Shown here: piece after piece, positions 35,601-43,546 of the stretch | Numbering within the stretch: position 1 is the first letter of the stretch | Layout of the letters: each line of letters opens with the position of its first letter | DNA from: Agrococcus baldri | GTDB lineage: Bacteria; Actinomycetota; Actinomycetes; Actinomycetales; Microbacteriaceae | DNA: 64,000 nt | Reading direction: 5' to 3' | Assembly (NCBI GenBank): GCA_900114805.1 | Contig: FOZN01000001.1 | Location: 372,001 to 436,000 of the forward strand | Made by a program: the position numbers and the translations under genes | The notes under the pieces: model-generated | What the model saw: the letters and a program-made list of their open reading frames with translations, nothing else | Told to the model about the DNA's origin: nothing | The model's database searches: none

Positions 35601-36815
35601 GGCATGCGCGAAGAGCTGCTGACCGCGATGATCAAGAGCCTGCCCAAGCACATCCGCAAGCACGTGGTGCCGGCGGCCGACTGGGCGCGCAGCATGCTGG
35701 CCGAGCTGCCGGCGGCTCCCACCGACCGCTCCCTCGCCGAGGTGCTGGCCGCGCGGGTCAGCCGCACCGCCTACGTGCAGGCGGCCGGCACCGACGTCGA
35801 CTGGGGACGCATCCCCGACCACCTCAAGCCCACCTTCGCGGTGGAGGATGCCCGCGGCCGGCGCCTCGGGCAGGGCAAGGACCTCGAGGCGCTCAAGCGG
35901 CGCTTCGGCCAGCAGGCGACGGCGCAGGTGGCGAAGGCGGCCGTGAAGGTGACGAGCGATCTCGAGCGCGACGAGGTGCCCGGCTTCGACCAGGATCTCC
36001 CCGCCCACATCGACGTCAAGCAGGGCGGCAACACGGTGCGCGCGTACCCGGGCTATGCGGTGACGGGCAAGGGCAGAGTGGGCATCCGGCTCGCGTCGAC
36101 GAGCGAGGCGCAGCAGCGCGACCAGCGGGCGGCGGTGCGGCAGCTGCTGCTGACGCAGGTCAAGAGCCCCGCGCCCTACGTGCAGGCGAACCTGACGGGC
36201 GCCGAGAAGCTGGCGCTGGGCGCGAGCCCCTACCCCTCGACCGACCGGCTCTTCGACGATCTGATGCTCGCGATCATCGATGCCGAGATGGCGGATGCGG
36301 TGCCCGCGTCCGCGGCCGAGTTCGCCTCGGTGCGCGGCCGGGTGGAGGCGGGGCTCGTCGACCGGATGTTCGCGCTGGCGAGCCAGGTGGCGCGCATCCT
36401 CACCGCTGCCCGGAACGCCGACAAGGCGATTCGCGAGGGTGCGAGCCTGGCGCACATGGCGGCGCTCGCGGACGCCCGCGCGCACCTCGAGCAGCTCATC
36501 TTCGACGGCTTCGTCAGCCGCACGGGGCTCGAGCGGCTGCCGCGCCTGGAGGTCTACGTGCGGGCGATCGTGCATCGCGTGGCGCGGCTGCCCGAGACCG
36601 CCAACCGCGACCGCACCTGGATGACCGAGGTCGAGCAGGCCACCGCCCTCTACACCGCGGCCGGTGGCACGCTGCCGCTCAAGGACGGGGCGACGGATGC
36701 GCTGGTCGCCGCCCGCTGGATGCTCGAAGAGCTGCGCGTCAGCCTCTTCGCGCAGCAGCTCGGCACCTCGGGCCCGGTCAGCCTGCAGCGCATCCGCAAG
36801 ACGCTGAGCGCCTGA
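32688..36815 (+). CDS. hrpA: HrpA-type ATP-dependent RNA helicase
   Basis: A 1375-residue DEAH-box RNA helicase, close to the usual HrpA length of about 1300. Walker A is G-A-T-G-S-G-K-T-T at residues 32-40; motif II is D-E-A-H-E-R near 126; S-A-T-I-D and Q-R-S-G-R-A-G-R complete the core. HrpA resolves stalled translation and rRNA or mRNA structures. Two low-complexity insertions are seen: a Gly/Ala-rich loop at about residues 200-245 and a repeat-derived segment at about 590-664. I chose ATG 32688 (M-R-I-E-Y-P) after GGGAGA; an in-frame GTG at 32670 is less likely. Confidence 0.94.
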   Translation: MRIEYPAELPVSEARDEIMAAISANQVVIVAGATGSGKTTQLPKMLLELGRQSIGHTQPRRLAARTIAERLAEELHVEMGSEVGYKVRFTDQVSKGTRIKVMTDGILLAEMHRDRDLQTYDAIVIDEAHERSLTIDFLIGYLKRLLPRRPDLKVIVTSATIDPESFSRHFDDAPIIEVSGRTFPVDIRYRPLVAEAKDASGHGGSAGRAGGGAGGGAGGAGGAGGGPGSASAGADGDDGTDDEDTQDLDPVEGIAAALKEIERDDAGDVLVFLPSEADIRDAQDQLQGRLGQHTEILPLYGRLSAADQHRVFEQSTRPGVRRRVVLATNVAETSLTVPGIRHVIDTGTARISRYSARSKVQRLPIEAISQASANQRSGRAGRVAPGIAIRLYSEADFEKRPEFTDPEILRTNLAAVILQAASLGLGPLAEFPFLQPPAARDIKDGNDLLLELGAMSKSGAITKIGRELARLPVDPRFGRMAVAGRDADVAHEVIAIVAGLTIQDPRERPLERREEADRLHARFADPTSDFLSLLALWRYLQEQQAALSGSAFRRLCKREHLNFRRVREWQDVVRQLTRAMGLKRERVSARVEERAGGAGGPQVEERAGRAGGPQVEERAGRAGGPQVEERAGGAGSRHEAVGREGSRSRDASPLRGGAPRPTEGDDRYVATVDAVAVHKALLAGLLGRIGIIDETGKAQQARPGESKRQHDRRTKQRAEYLGARGARFQIFPGSALAKSPPRAVMAAELVETSRLFARTAASVDLAWAEPLAGELAKRQVSEPHWERKQGAVVAYEKVTLFGVPIVERRRIQYARIDAEHARELFIRHALVEGEWDSPQEFDRKNRELRREIERLEERQRRRDLLVGDEAVFEFFDARIPADVASTRTFEGWWRKAREETPELLTMTREDLTGEDARVDHEQFPTKWLQGEQRLRLSYRFEPGTADDGLTVHVPLAVLPRLSEAGFDWLVPGMREELLTAMIKSLPKHIRKHVVPAADWARSMLAELPAAPTDRSLAEVLAARVSRTAYVQAAGTDVDWGRIPDHLKPTFAVEDARGRRLGQGKDLEALKRRFGQQATAQVAKAAVKVTSDLERDEVPGFDQDLPAHIDVKQGGNTVRAYPGYAVTGKGRVGIRLASTSEAQQRDQRAAVRQLLLTQVKSPAPYVQANLTGAEKLALGASPYPSTDRLFDDLMLAIIDAEMADAVPASAAEFASVRGRVEAGLVDRMFALASQVARILTAARNADKAIREGASLAHMAALADARAHLEQLIFDGFVSRTGLERLPRLEVYVRAIVHRVARLPETANRDRTWMTEVEQATALYTAAGGTLPLKDGATDALVAARWMLEELRVSLFAQQLGTSGPVSLQRIRKTLSA
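34457..34669. repeat. repeat element inserted in frame within hrpA
   Basis: A 36-bp unit beginning GGTCGAGGAGCGCGCC is repeated 3.8 times (34457-34592), encoding V-E-E-R-A-G-R-A-G-G-P-Q. Next come nested inverted repeats: GCGTCACGAGGCC near 34595-34607 against GGTCTCGTGACGC at 34628-34640, and the outer GGTCGAGGAGCGC against GCGCTCCTCGACC at 34657-34669. Symmetry of this kind is usual for dispersed intergenic elements, not for helicase coding sequence. Confidence 0.85.
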
Positions 36816-36869
36816 CGCAACGCTCGGCGGGTCGGCCGCGGTGTGGTGCCGCAGCCGGTCCGTCGGGGC

Positions 36870-39323
36870 TCAGCAGCGGGTGTAGCCGGCGACCGCCGCA
36901 TTGAGCGTCGGGATGCCGCCGAGCAGCACGACGCGACTGGGCATCCAGCCCTCGAGCGCGGCGAGCGTCGGCGCGGGCATGCAGCTGTTGCGCGCGAGCA
37001 CCATCGGCGCACCCGCGGCGCCCGCCGCCGCCGCGCCCGGCAGCGCGTCGGCGAAGCCCAGGCCGCTCGCGACCAGCACCGTGTCAGCGGTCGGGAAGAG
37101 CCCGCCGATCAGCGTGGCCGTCTCGAAGCGGTTGCCGCCGGCGAAGCGCTGCACCGTCGGCACCGCCGCGTCGACGCTCGAAGCGATGCCCGCCGAGACC
37201 GAGTTCGCGTCGCCTGCGATGCCCACCCAGCCGACGCCGAGCGCGGCGAGCGTCTGGAGCGTCTCGGCGTCGGCGGTGGGCGCGTTGCCGCGCACCAGCA
37301 GCACCGGTCCGTCCCGCAGCGCAGCTGCGGGACCGGCCGTCAGCGCATCCGGGAACTTCGCTCCGGTCGCCAGGAACGCCGCCGGCGCACCGGTCGGGAA
37401 CGCGTGCGCAGCGATCAGCCGGCTCGTCTCGTAGCGGTTCGCGCCGCCGAGGCGCGTGACCGTCGGGCTGCCCGGCAGCCCCGCGACCTGCTGCGACGCC
37501 GCCGCCGAGACCGACGGCGTACCGCCGACGATCACGACCTTCGCCGGCTGCAGTCGCGCGATCTCATCCAGCACGACCTGCGGCACCGAGCCCTGCGGGG
37601 TCAGCAGCACCGGTCCGCCCTCGTGCGCGGCCGCAGGTCCGGCGGCGAGACCGTCGGGGAAGCTCGTCCCGCTCGCGAGATAGACCACCGGCGCCGTCCC
37701 CGGGAACGAACGCTGCGAGATCGCGACCGAGGTGGCATAGCGGTTCGCGCCCGCCAACCGCTCGGCCGTCGGCAGCGAACCCGGGTCGGGATCCGGGCCC
37801 GGGCCAGGGTCCGGTCCTGGGTCGGGATCGGGGCCGGGACCAGGCCCCGGGTCGGGATCAGGGTCCGGGCCGGGATCCGGGTCGGGCGTCGGCTGCGTGC
37901 AGCCGCCGGCGATCGGCTGCAGGTCGGCGCGCAGCTCTCCGGTGATGCCGGCCATCGTCACCTGGAAGCTCGTCGCCCCGGTGAGCGTCTCGGAGTCGCG
38001 CCAGTACTCGCGGCAGAGCGTGTCGGCCCAGAAGCCGAGCGTGTAGGTGCCGGGCGCGACGCCCGTGAACCAGAACCCCTGGACGGCGCCGAAGACGTCC
38101 TCTGAGCCCCACCGGTGCTCGTCGACGAGCACCCAGGCGCCGCCGACCTGCCGATACAGCTCGACCACCGGGATGCCGCAGGTGTCGCAGTCGACGCTCA
38201 GCGGCCCGCCCGAGTCGCCCCGGATCGTGTAGTCGCCGGTGAAGCGTGCGCCCGCGTGGCCGGTGAGCGTGAAGCTGCGGGCCTCGCCGACGGCGACCGT
38301 CACGGCGGTGCCGACGAGCGCCATGCCCGACGCTGTCCACTGCTCGGTGATGATCACCTTGCCCGGGTCGAAGGTCGCGCCGGTGTTGGTCAGCTGCGAC
38401 TCGAGCTGCAGTTGGAAGGCGCGGCCGGGCTCGACCGGCAGGGTGAACGGCGCGTTGGCGCCGGGGGCGATCGAGAGCTGCGCGACCAGCGGCTCCTCCT
38501 GCGGCATCGCGTCGAGGTAGACGGCGCGCACCTGCACGTCGACGGCGGGCACGGCGCTGGCGAAGTCGAGCATCACGCTGCCGGTGACGGTCGTGGCCGC
38601 CGGCATGGTGACGGTGGCATCGACGTGCTGGCGGTCGGCGATCGAGACGGTGCCGGTGCGCGAGGGCCACACGCCCGGCAGCCACTGGCCGTAGCCCGGG
38701 GTCCAGGAGCCGATCGAGGCGATCGCGCGGTAGTCGCCCGGTGGCACGCCCTCGATGAGGCAGCTGCCGGTGAAGGTGCTGCAGCCGATGTTGGGCACGA
38801 ACTCGAACGAGCCGTCGGCCTGACGGCGCACCAGGCTCACCATCACCTCCTGCTCGGGCGCGGCGCCCGCGAAGGTGGTGGTGATGGTGGCGCTGCCGCC
38901 CACCATCAGGCGCATCGCCCGCGACTGGGTCGCGCCCTCGACGACCCTGATGACCTGCGCATCCGCCAGCAGGAACGCGTTCGGGAAGAACGACTCGGCG
39001 TACCCGCCGTAGCTCGCCCAGATGCGGTATGCGCCGGGGTCGGCGTGGATCGTGACGGTGCCGGATGCGTCGGTGTAGCCGTCGAAGAGCAGCCCGTTGG
39101 GGTCGTCGGCGGTCACCTGCACCCACGCGTTCTCGACGGGCAGGCCGGTGTCGTCGGCGGTGATCGTGACGATCACCTCGCCCTGGCCGGGCGGTGGTGC
39201 CGCCTGCGCGGGCGGTGCCGTCGCCGGTAGGACGGCCAGGCCGACCGCGAGGGCCGCCGCGACGGCGAGCGCCTGCAGGCGCGTCCATCGGCTTCCAACG
39301 GTGGTGCGCGCTGCCTCTGCCAC
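36870..39323 (-). CDS. secreted CWB2 cell-wall protein with carboxypeptidase-regulatory-like repeats
   Basis: An 817-residue exported protein starting at GTG 39323, six bases after GAGGAGG. A signal peptide (ending A-Q-A-A) is followed by CarboxypepD_reg/Cna-B-like beta domains (V-I-V-T-I-T-A-D-D-T-G-L-P-V; G-Y-T-D-A-S-G-T-V-T-I), more beta domains with paired cysteines (C-D-T-C-G), and a (D-P)n/(G-P)n linker near residues 485-520. Three C-terminal cell-wall-binding type 2 repeats (PF04122) follow, seen as R-L-A-G-A-N-R-Y-A-T-S, R-L-G-G-A-N-R-Y-E-T-S and R-F-A-G-G-N-R-F-E-T-A. CWB2 anchors proteins to wall polymers without covalent linkage. It converges with hrpA. Confidence 0.92.
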   Translation of the reverse strand: MAEAARTTVGSRWTRLQALAVAAALAVGLAVLPATAPPAQAAPPPGQGEVIVTITADDTGLPVENAWVQVTADDPNGLLFDGYTDASGTVTIHADPGAYRIWASYGGYAESFFPNAFLLADAQVIRVVEGATQSRAMRLMVGGSATITTTFAGAAPEQEVMVSLVRRQADGSFEFVPNIGCSTFTGSCLIEGVPPGDYRAIASIGSWTPGYGQWLPGVWPSRTGTVSIADRQHVDATVTMPAATTVTGSVMLDFASAVPAVDVQVRAVYLDAMPQEEPLVAQLSIAPGANAPFTLPVEPGRAFQLQLESQLTNTGATFDPGKVIITEQWTASGMALVGTAVTVAVGEARSFTLTGHAGARFTGDYTIRGDSGGPLSVDCDTCGIPVVELYRQVGGAWVLVDEHRWGSEDVFGAVQGFWFTGVAPGTYTLGFWADTLCREYWRDSETLTGATSFQVTMAGITGELRADLQPIAGGCTQPTPDPDPGPDPDPDPGPGPGPDPDPGPDPGPGPDPDPGSLPTAERLAGANRYATSVAISQRSFPGTAPVVYLASGTSFPDGLAAGPAAAHEGGPVLLTPQGSVPQVVLDEIARLQPAKVVIVGGTPSVSAAASQQVAGLPGSPTVTRLGGANRYETSRLIAAHAFPTGAPAAFLATGAKFPDALTAGPAAALRDGPVLLVRGNAPTADAETLQTLAALGVGWVGIAGDANSVSAGIASSVDAAVPTVQRFAGGNRFETATLIGGLFPTADTVLVASGLGFADALPGAAAAGAAGAPMVLARNSCMPAPTLAALEGWMPSRVVLLGGIPTLNAAVAGYTRC

Positions 39324-39443
39324 GGCCGCCTCCTCGTCGAAACGGTGGTATCGACACCGTAGGCGAGCTGCCCCAGGAGTACCGCCCCGCCCGCTCAGCA
39401 CTGGCTCAGGAGTGCGGCAGAACGGCAATAGCCTGGAGGCACC

Positions 39444-39791
39444 ATGGACGACAACCGCTACGGCCCCAGCTTCCAGCGCAACGCGCTCGCCCCCGGCATC
39501 CTCGCCGCGCTCGCGCTGGTCGCCGCGCAGCTGTGGCTGGCGGGCGCGTGGGATGAGGTGCTGCGGTACGTCATCTCGATCCTGGCGCTCATCGTCGGCT
39601 GGTTCGCCATCCAGGCGAAGCACTGGTGGTGGGTGCCGGTGTTCGCCGCCATCGCCGTGATCTGGAACCCGATCGTGCCGTTCGAGTGGCAGGGCGAGGC
39701 GCTCACCGCGTTCTGGTTCTGGGGCCACCTGGTCGCCGCCGCCCTGTTCGTGGTGGCCGGCTTCCTCATCAAGTCGCCGCGGGAGGACTGA
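39444..39791 (+). CDS. small membrane protein (DUF6804-like)
   Basis: A 115-residue protein with four predicted membrane helices and a short charged C-terminus (K-S-P-R-E-D). The sequence W-F-A-I-Q-A-K-H-W-W-W-V-P and W-N-P-I-V-P-F fits the small actinobacterial DUF6804 family as I know it. The ATG at 39444 has GGAGG four bases before it. Function unknown. It lies in the same direction as the MFS gene, 96 bases ahead of it, and diverges from the CWB2 protein. Confidence 0.85.
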   Translation: MDDNRYGPSFQRNALAPGILAALALVAAQLWLAGAWDEVLRYVISILALIVGWFAIQAKHWWWVPVFAAIAVIWNPIVPFEWQGEALTAFWFWGHLVAAALFVVAGFLIKSPRED

Positions 39792-39887
39792 GCCCCCGGC
39801 TCCACCTCCTCGAGCGGGCCGCGGCGCGCGGCCGCGCGACCCCCGCGCCTTCACTGCCTGGACGCATCCGGACCGTAGTATCACCTG

Positions 39888-41090
39888 GTGCGCGCATACT
39901 CCGAGGTGCTGAAGGTTCCCGGGCTGGCGCGCATCATCTTCAGCCAGCTGATCGCCCGCTTCCCCGCGGGCATGATGTCGCTCGGCATCCTCATGCACAT
40001 GGAGCACCTGCACGGCTCCTACAGCGCCGCCGGCCTCGTGCTCGCCGCGTTCTCGGTCGGGATGGCCACCGCCGGGCCGTTCATCACCCGGCTGCTGTCG
40101 CGCTTCGGCACGCTGACGGTGCTGCTGGTGACGGCGGCGATCTCGGCGGGCGCGCTGCTGCTGCTGGCCACGCAGGCGGTGCCGCTGTGGGTCGACCTGC
40201 TCGCCGGCATCGTCGCGGGCGCGGCCACGCCGCCGGTGACGCCGACGGTGCGCACCCTCTACCCGCGCATGGTGCCGCAGCGGCTGCTGTCGCCGCTGTT
40301 CTCGTTCGACGCGGCGCTGCAGGAGATCATCTGGGTGTTCGGCCCCGTGCTGGTGGTCTCGCTGGTGGCGCTCGCCGGCACCGGGGTGACGCTGCTGGTG
40401 ACGATCGCGATCCAGTTCTTCGGGGCGGTGCTGTTCATCCTCAATCTGGAGGTGCGCCGACTGCGCATCCCGCCGACGACTCGCAAGCTCGGCCGGGTGC
40501 TGCGAAAGCCGCCCGTGCTGCTGTCGGTCGTCATCTCGGCGATGTTCATCGGCGGCTTCTCGGCCGTCGAGGCCGGCGTGGTCGGCACCTTCGGTGAGGG
40601 TGCGCTCGAGGCGGGCATCGTGCTGGCCGTCTCAGCGATCGGCTCGCTCGTCGGCGGCTTCGCCATCGGCAGCCGCGGCATCGCACCCTGGTCGGTCGCC
40701 ATCCGGCTCACGGTGGTGCTGGCAGGCATGGTGATCGCGCTGCCGATGACCGAGGTGTTCGGCCTCTCGATCGCACTGTTCATCGCCGGCCTCGGCACCG
40801 CGCCTGCGCTCGCGGCGTTCTCGGCGATCATCGCCGGCACCGTGAAGTTCGCCGACACCCCCGAGGCCTACGCCTGGATCGGCACCGGCCAGCTGCTCGG
40901 CGCCGCCGTAGGCTCGGCGCTCGCGGGCGTGTGCATCGATGCGGTCGGCGGCGTCGGCGGCGTCTGGGTGGGCGCGGTGATGGTGGCGATCGCGGCAGCC
41001 ATCGCAGCCATCTTCCGCCGCCACCAGCCCGACCTGCGGCACGGCATCGGCGACCCGCCCGACACGGCGCCGATCGAGCTGCCGCGCTGA
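39888..41090 (+). CDS. major facilitator superfamily transporter
   Basis: A 400-residue, 12-helix MFS carrier starting at GTG 39888. The N-terminus L-A-R-I-I-F-S-Q-L-I-A-R-F-P-A-G-M and the loop L-S-R-F-G-T-L-T (motif A-like) between helices 2 and 3 resemble drug or sugar efflux carriers of actinobacteria. The substrate cannot be read. The C-terminus is a short basic tail. It is followed by an inverted repeat at 41104-41156. Confidence 0.9.
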   Translation: MRAYSEVLKVPGLARIIFSQLIARFPAGMMSLGILMHMEHLHGSYSAAGLVLAAFSVGMATAGPFITRLLSRFGTLTVLLVTAAISAGALLLLATQAVPLWVDLLAGIVAGAATPPVTPTVRTLYPRMVPQRLLSPLFSFDAALQEIIWVFGPVLVVSLVALAGTGVTLLVTIAIQFFGAVLFILNLEVRRLRIPPTTRKLGRVLRKPPVLLSVVISAMFIGGFSAVEAGVVGTFGEGALEAGIVLAVSAIGSLVGGFAIGSRGIAPWSVAIRLTVVLAGMVIALPMTEVFGLSIALFIAGLGTAPALAAFSAIIAGTVKFADTPEAYAWIGTGQLLGAAVGSALAGVCIDAVGGVGGVWVGAVMVAIAAAIAAIFRRHQPDLRHGIGDPPDTAPIELPR

Positions 41091-41103
41091 GCCCGCAGAA
41101 GAA

Positions 41104-41156
41104 ATGGGTCACGAACCGCTCTTCCGATCGCCGATCAAGCGCAGAAAGTGACCCAT
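41104..41156. promoter_or_regulatory. inverted repeat between MFS and PNPOx-like genes
   Basis: ATGGGTCAC (41104-41112) and GTGACCCAT (41148-41156) face each other across exactly 35 bases; the interval has weaker self-complementarity. It may be the MFS terminator or an operator of the gene at 41204. The architecture, with arms 35 bases apart, repeats that at 28723-28789. Confidence 0.55.
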
Positions 41157-41203
41157 CTTCGGATGAAAACGCGAGGCGGGCGCGGCGGGCGTAGCGTGGC
41201 GGC

Positions 41204-41764
41204 ATGAGCGAGCTCCGCGAGCGCCTCCGCGCGCTGCCCACCTTCCCCGAGACCATGCCGGTGCTCGACCCGGGGGCTGTGCCGACGCATCCGCTCGCGC
41301 TCTTCACCACCTGGCTCGATGACGCCATCGCCAGCGGCGCGCGGCAGCCCAACGCGTTCACGCTGAGCACCATCGGCGAGGACGGCGCTCCCGCGAGTCG
41401 CACGCTCATCGTGAAGGACGTCGACGAGCACGGCCTGCACTTCTCTTCGAACCGCGGCTCGCGCAAGGGGCAGGAGCTCGAGCGCAACCCGGTCGCGACG
41501 GCGCTGTTCTTCTGGCGCGAGCTCGGCCGCCAGGTGGAGGTGTCGGGCTTCGTCACCGAGATGGGGGCGGATGCGTCTGCCGCAGACTGGCGGGAACGCC
41601 CCAGCTACGTCGGCCAGCCCAATCCGGAGTGGGTGCTGTGGGCGCTGGAGCCGACGCGGTGCGTCTTCCTGCAGGCGACGCTCGACCGCAAGCACGTGCG
41701 GGTCGAGTACCTGCGAGGCGGCGACGGCTGGGAGCACCGGCAGCCGACGACGCCGGCCGGCTGA
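41204..41764 (+). CDS. pyridoxamine 5'-phosphate oxidase-family protein
   Basis: A 186-residue split-barrel flavin-binding protein. It resembles PdxH over A-F-T-L-S-T-I-G-E-D-G-A-P-A-S-R-T-L-I-V-K-D and S-N-R-G-S-R-K-G-Q-E-L-E-R-N-P, which bind FMN phosphate, and F-W-R-E-L-G-R-Q-V. It lacks the strongly conserved C-terminal R-L-x-P-end of true PdxH enzymes and is shorter, so it may be a PNPOx relative acting on another substrate. Start ATG 41204. Confidence 0.85.
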   Translation: MSELRERLRALPTFPETMPVLDPGAVPTHPLALFTTWLDDAIASGARQPNAFTLSTIGEDGAPASRTLIVKDVDEHGLHFSSNRGSRKGQELERNPVATALFFWRELGRQVEVSGFVTEMGADASAADWRERPSYVGQPNPEWVLWALEPTRCVFLQATLDRKHVRVEYLRGGDGWEHRQPTTPAG

Positions 41765-41802
41765 CCGACAAAGACCTGGACGCCCGCGGATAGCATCGCA
41801 GG

Positions 41803-42576
41803 ATGTCTGCTGAGGTCCGCATCCCTGGCGAAGTCGCGGCCATTCTCGGCTACTACGTGTACGCACTGCGCGATCCGCGCGACGGACAGGTCTTCTATGT
41901 CGGCAAGGGCGTCGGCGACCGCCTCAACGCGCACGTCCGCGAAGCTGGAGCAGACCTGCAGTCCGAGCGAGCCAAGCTCCGCAGGATCAACGAGATCGAA
42001 GCAAGCGGGCGAACGGTCGACATGCTCTTCCTGCGCACGGGCATCGAGGACGAATCAACCGCGTTCATCGTCGAACAGGCGGTCATCGACGCCTTCCACG
42101 CGAATCACCATCCTCTGACGAATCTCGTGCGCGGGCACCACTCAGGCCGTCACGGCCTGGCGACGCTGCCTGCAGTCGTGGCACGGCACCGCGCCGCGGC
42201 CTGCCCTCCAATCGAGGGCGCCGTCATCATGCTCAAGATCCAGAGGGGTTGGCGTCCCGACATGAACGAGCAGGAGATCTACGAGGCGACGAGAGGTCAC
42301 TGGAAGGTCGCCGGATGGGTACGTGAGCGCACCGAGTTCGCGTTGGGTGTCGCATACGGGATCGTCCGAGGCGTCTATCGCGTGGAGTCGTGGTTCCCAT
42401 CGGAGATGCCGTGGGATCAGGGCAAGGACCGCTGGGGCTTCGTCGGGCATCCTGCACCCGAACTCGCCCACGTCGTCGGCACCCATGTGCGCGACGCGTT
42501 CCCCAACCAGGTGATGTACCGACGCTTCATGGACGGCTACGCGGGCTCATCAGACGCAGAGCCCAGTCCGGTCTGA
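41803..42576 (+). CDS. GIY-YIG (LEM-3-like) nuclease-domain protein
   Basis: A 257-residue protein. Residues 16-105 form a GIY-YIG domain of the type seen in LEM-3/ANKLE1: Y-Y-V-Y-A-L-R-D-P-R-D-G, then F-Y-V-G-K-G-V-G-D-R-L-N-A-H (Y-V-G in place of Y-I-G, with the catalytic Arg in G-D-R), and the catalytic Glu in F-I-V-E-Q-A-V-I-D-A. Residues 140-257 form a second domain (I-Y-E-A-T-R-G-H-W-K-V, A-L-G-V-A-Y-G-I-V-R-G-V-Y) that I do not recognise. The gene stands alone and its base composition is slightly less GC-rich than its neighbours. Nuclease activity is likely; its role (repair, defence or mobile) is open. Confidence 0.82.
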   Translation: MSAEVRIPGEVAAILGYYVYALRDPRDGQVFYVGKGVGDRLNAHVREAGADLQSERAKLRRINEIEASGRTVDMLFLRTGIEDESTAFIVEQAVIDAFHANHHPLTNLVRGHHSGRHGLATLPAVVARHRAAACPPIEGAVIMLKIQRGWRPDMNEQEIYEATRGHWKVAGWVRERTEFALGVAYGIVRGVYRVESWFPSEMPWDQGKDRWGFVGHPAPELAHVVGTHVRDAFPNQVMYRRFMDGYAGSSDAEPSPV

Positions 42577-42604
42577 CGCCCGTCCGGCTCCACGCCGGAA
42601 GCTC

Positions 42605-43456
42605 TCAGCGCAGCCCGAGCTCGCCCGCGAGCGCCTCGAGGCCGGGCAGCGGGTCGTCCCGCTGCGGCAACAGCTGCACGCACACGTGGTCGGCGCCGGC
42701 GTCGAGGTGCCCCTGCACGGCTGCGGCCAGCTCGGCGGGCGTGCCGTGGGGCGCGAGCGCGTCGACCGCGGCATCGGTCGCTCCGTCGTCAAGCTCGGCG
42801 GCGGAGAAGCCGCGCGATTCGAGCGTGCGCCGGTAGTTCGACAGCGACAGGTAGCGGTCGAGGAACCCGCGCGCCGACTCCCGCGCGGCCGCGGCGTCGG
42901 TGCTGGGCACGAGGCGCTGCTCGGGCGCGATGAGCACATCTGGCCCGACGGTCTCGCGCGCGAACCGCGTGTGCTGCGGCGTCGTCATGTACGGATGCGT
43001 CCCGGCAGCCCGGTCGGCGGCCAGACGCAGGGTGCGTGGCCCGAGGGCCGCGATCACGCGCCGCGACACGGGCACACCTGCGGCATCGAGGTCGTCGAGG
43101 TAGTCGACCAGCGCGGCGAAGGGCTTGCGGTAGTCGTCGTTCCGCTCGCGGTGCCCGATGCCGATGCCGAGCAGGAAGCGGCCCGGGTGCGCCTGCTCCA
43201 GCCGGTGGTAGGAATCAGCGACCTCCGCAGCGGGCGCCGTCCAGATGTTCACGATTCCGGTGGCGATCGTCACGTGCTCGGTCGCCCCGAGCAGCTGCTC
43301 CGCGATCCCCAGGTCGGCGGTCGGCGATCCGCCGATCCAGATCGTGCCGTAGCCGAGCCGCTCGACAGCGGCGGCCATCCCAGGAGTGAGCATCGGTCCC
43401 CCGCGCCAGAAGCCGATGCGGCCGAGGTCGGGCGTGACAGCAGATGAGGTGGGCAC
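42605..43456 (-). CDS. LLM-class F420-dependent oxidoreductase
   Basis: A 283-residue luciferase-like (TIM-barrel) oxidoreductase of the actinobacterial TIGR03620-like group, expected to use coenzyme F420. Visible are G-R-I-G-F-W-R-G-G-P, L-G-Y-G-T-I-W-I-G-G-S-P, I-A-T-G-I-V-N-I-W and F-L-L-G-I-G-I-G-H-R-E-R, all typical of the family. The GTG at 43456 leaves 90 bases to the divergent aldo/keto reductase, enough for two promoters. The substrate is unknown. Confidence 0.88.
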   Translation of the reverse strand: MPTSSAVTPDLGRIGFWRGGPMLTPGMAAAVERLGYGTIWIGGSPTADLGIAEQLLGATEHVTIATGIVNIWTAPAAEVADSYHRLEQAHPGRFLLGIGIGHRERNDDYRKPFAALVDYLDDLDAAGVPVSRRVIAALGPRTLRLAADRAAGTHPYMTTPQHTRFARETVGPDVLIAPEQRLVPSTDAAAARESARGFLDRYLSLSNYRRTLESRGFSAAELDDGATDAAVDALAPHGTPAELAAAVQGHLDAGADHVCVQLLPQRDDPLPGLEALAGELGLR

Positions 43457-43546
43457 AGGCGTCCAATCGTCGGGCGGAGCGAGCAACGGGGTTCTCTCAA
43501 CGTATCGGCGGCCGGCCGCCACGCGACCGCCTGACACAATCGACGC

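Noticed and set aside
33285..36575. 1096-codon frame opposite hrpA
   Set aside because: Mirror of helicase codons with no domain; hrpA motifs are complete on the other strand.
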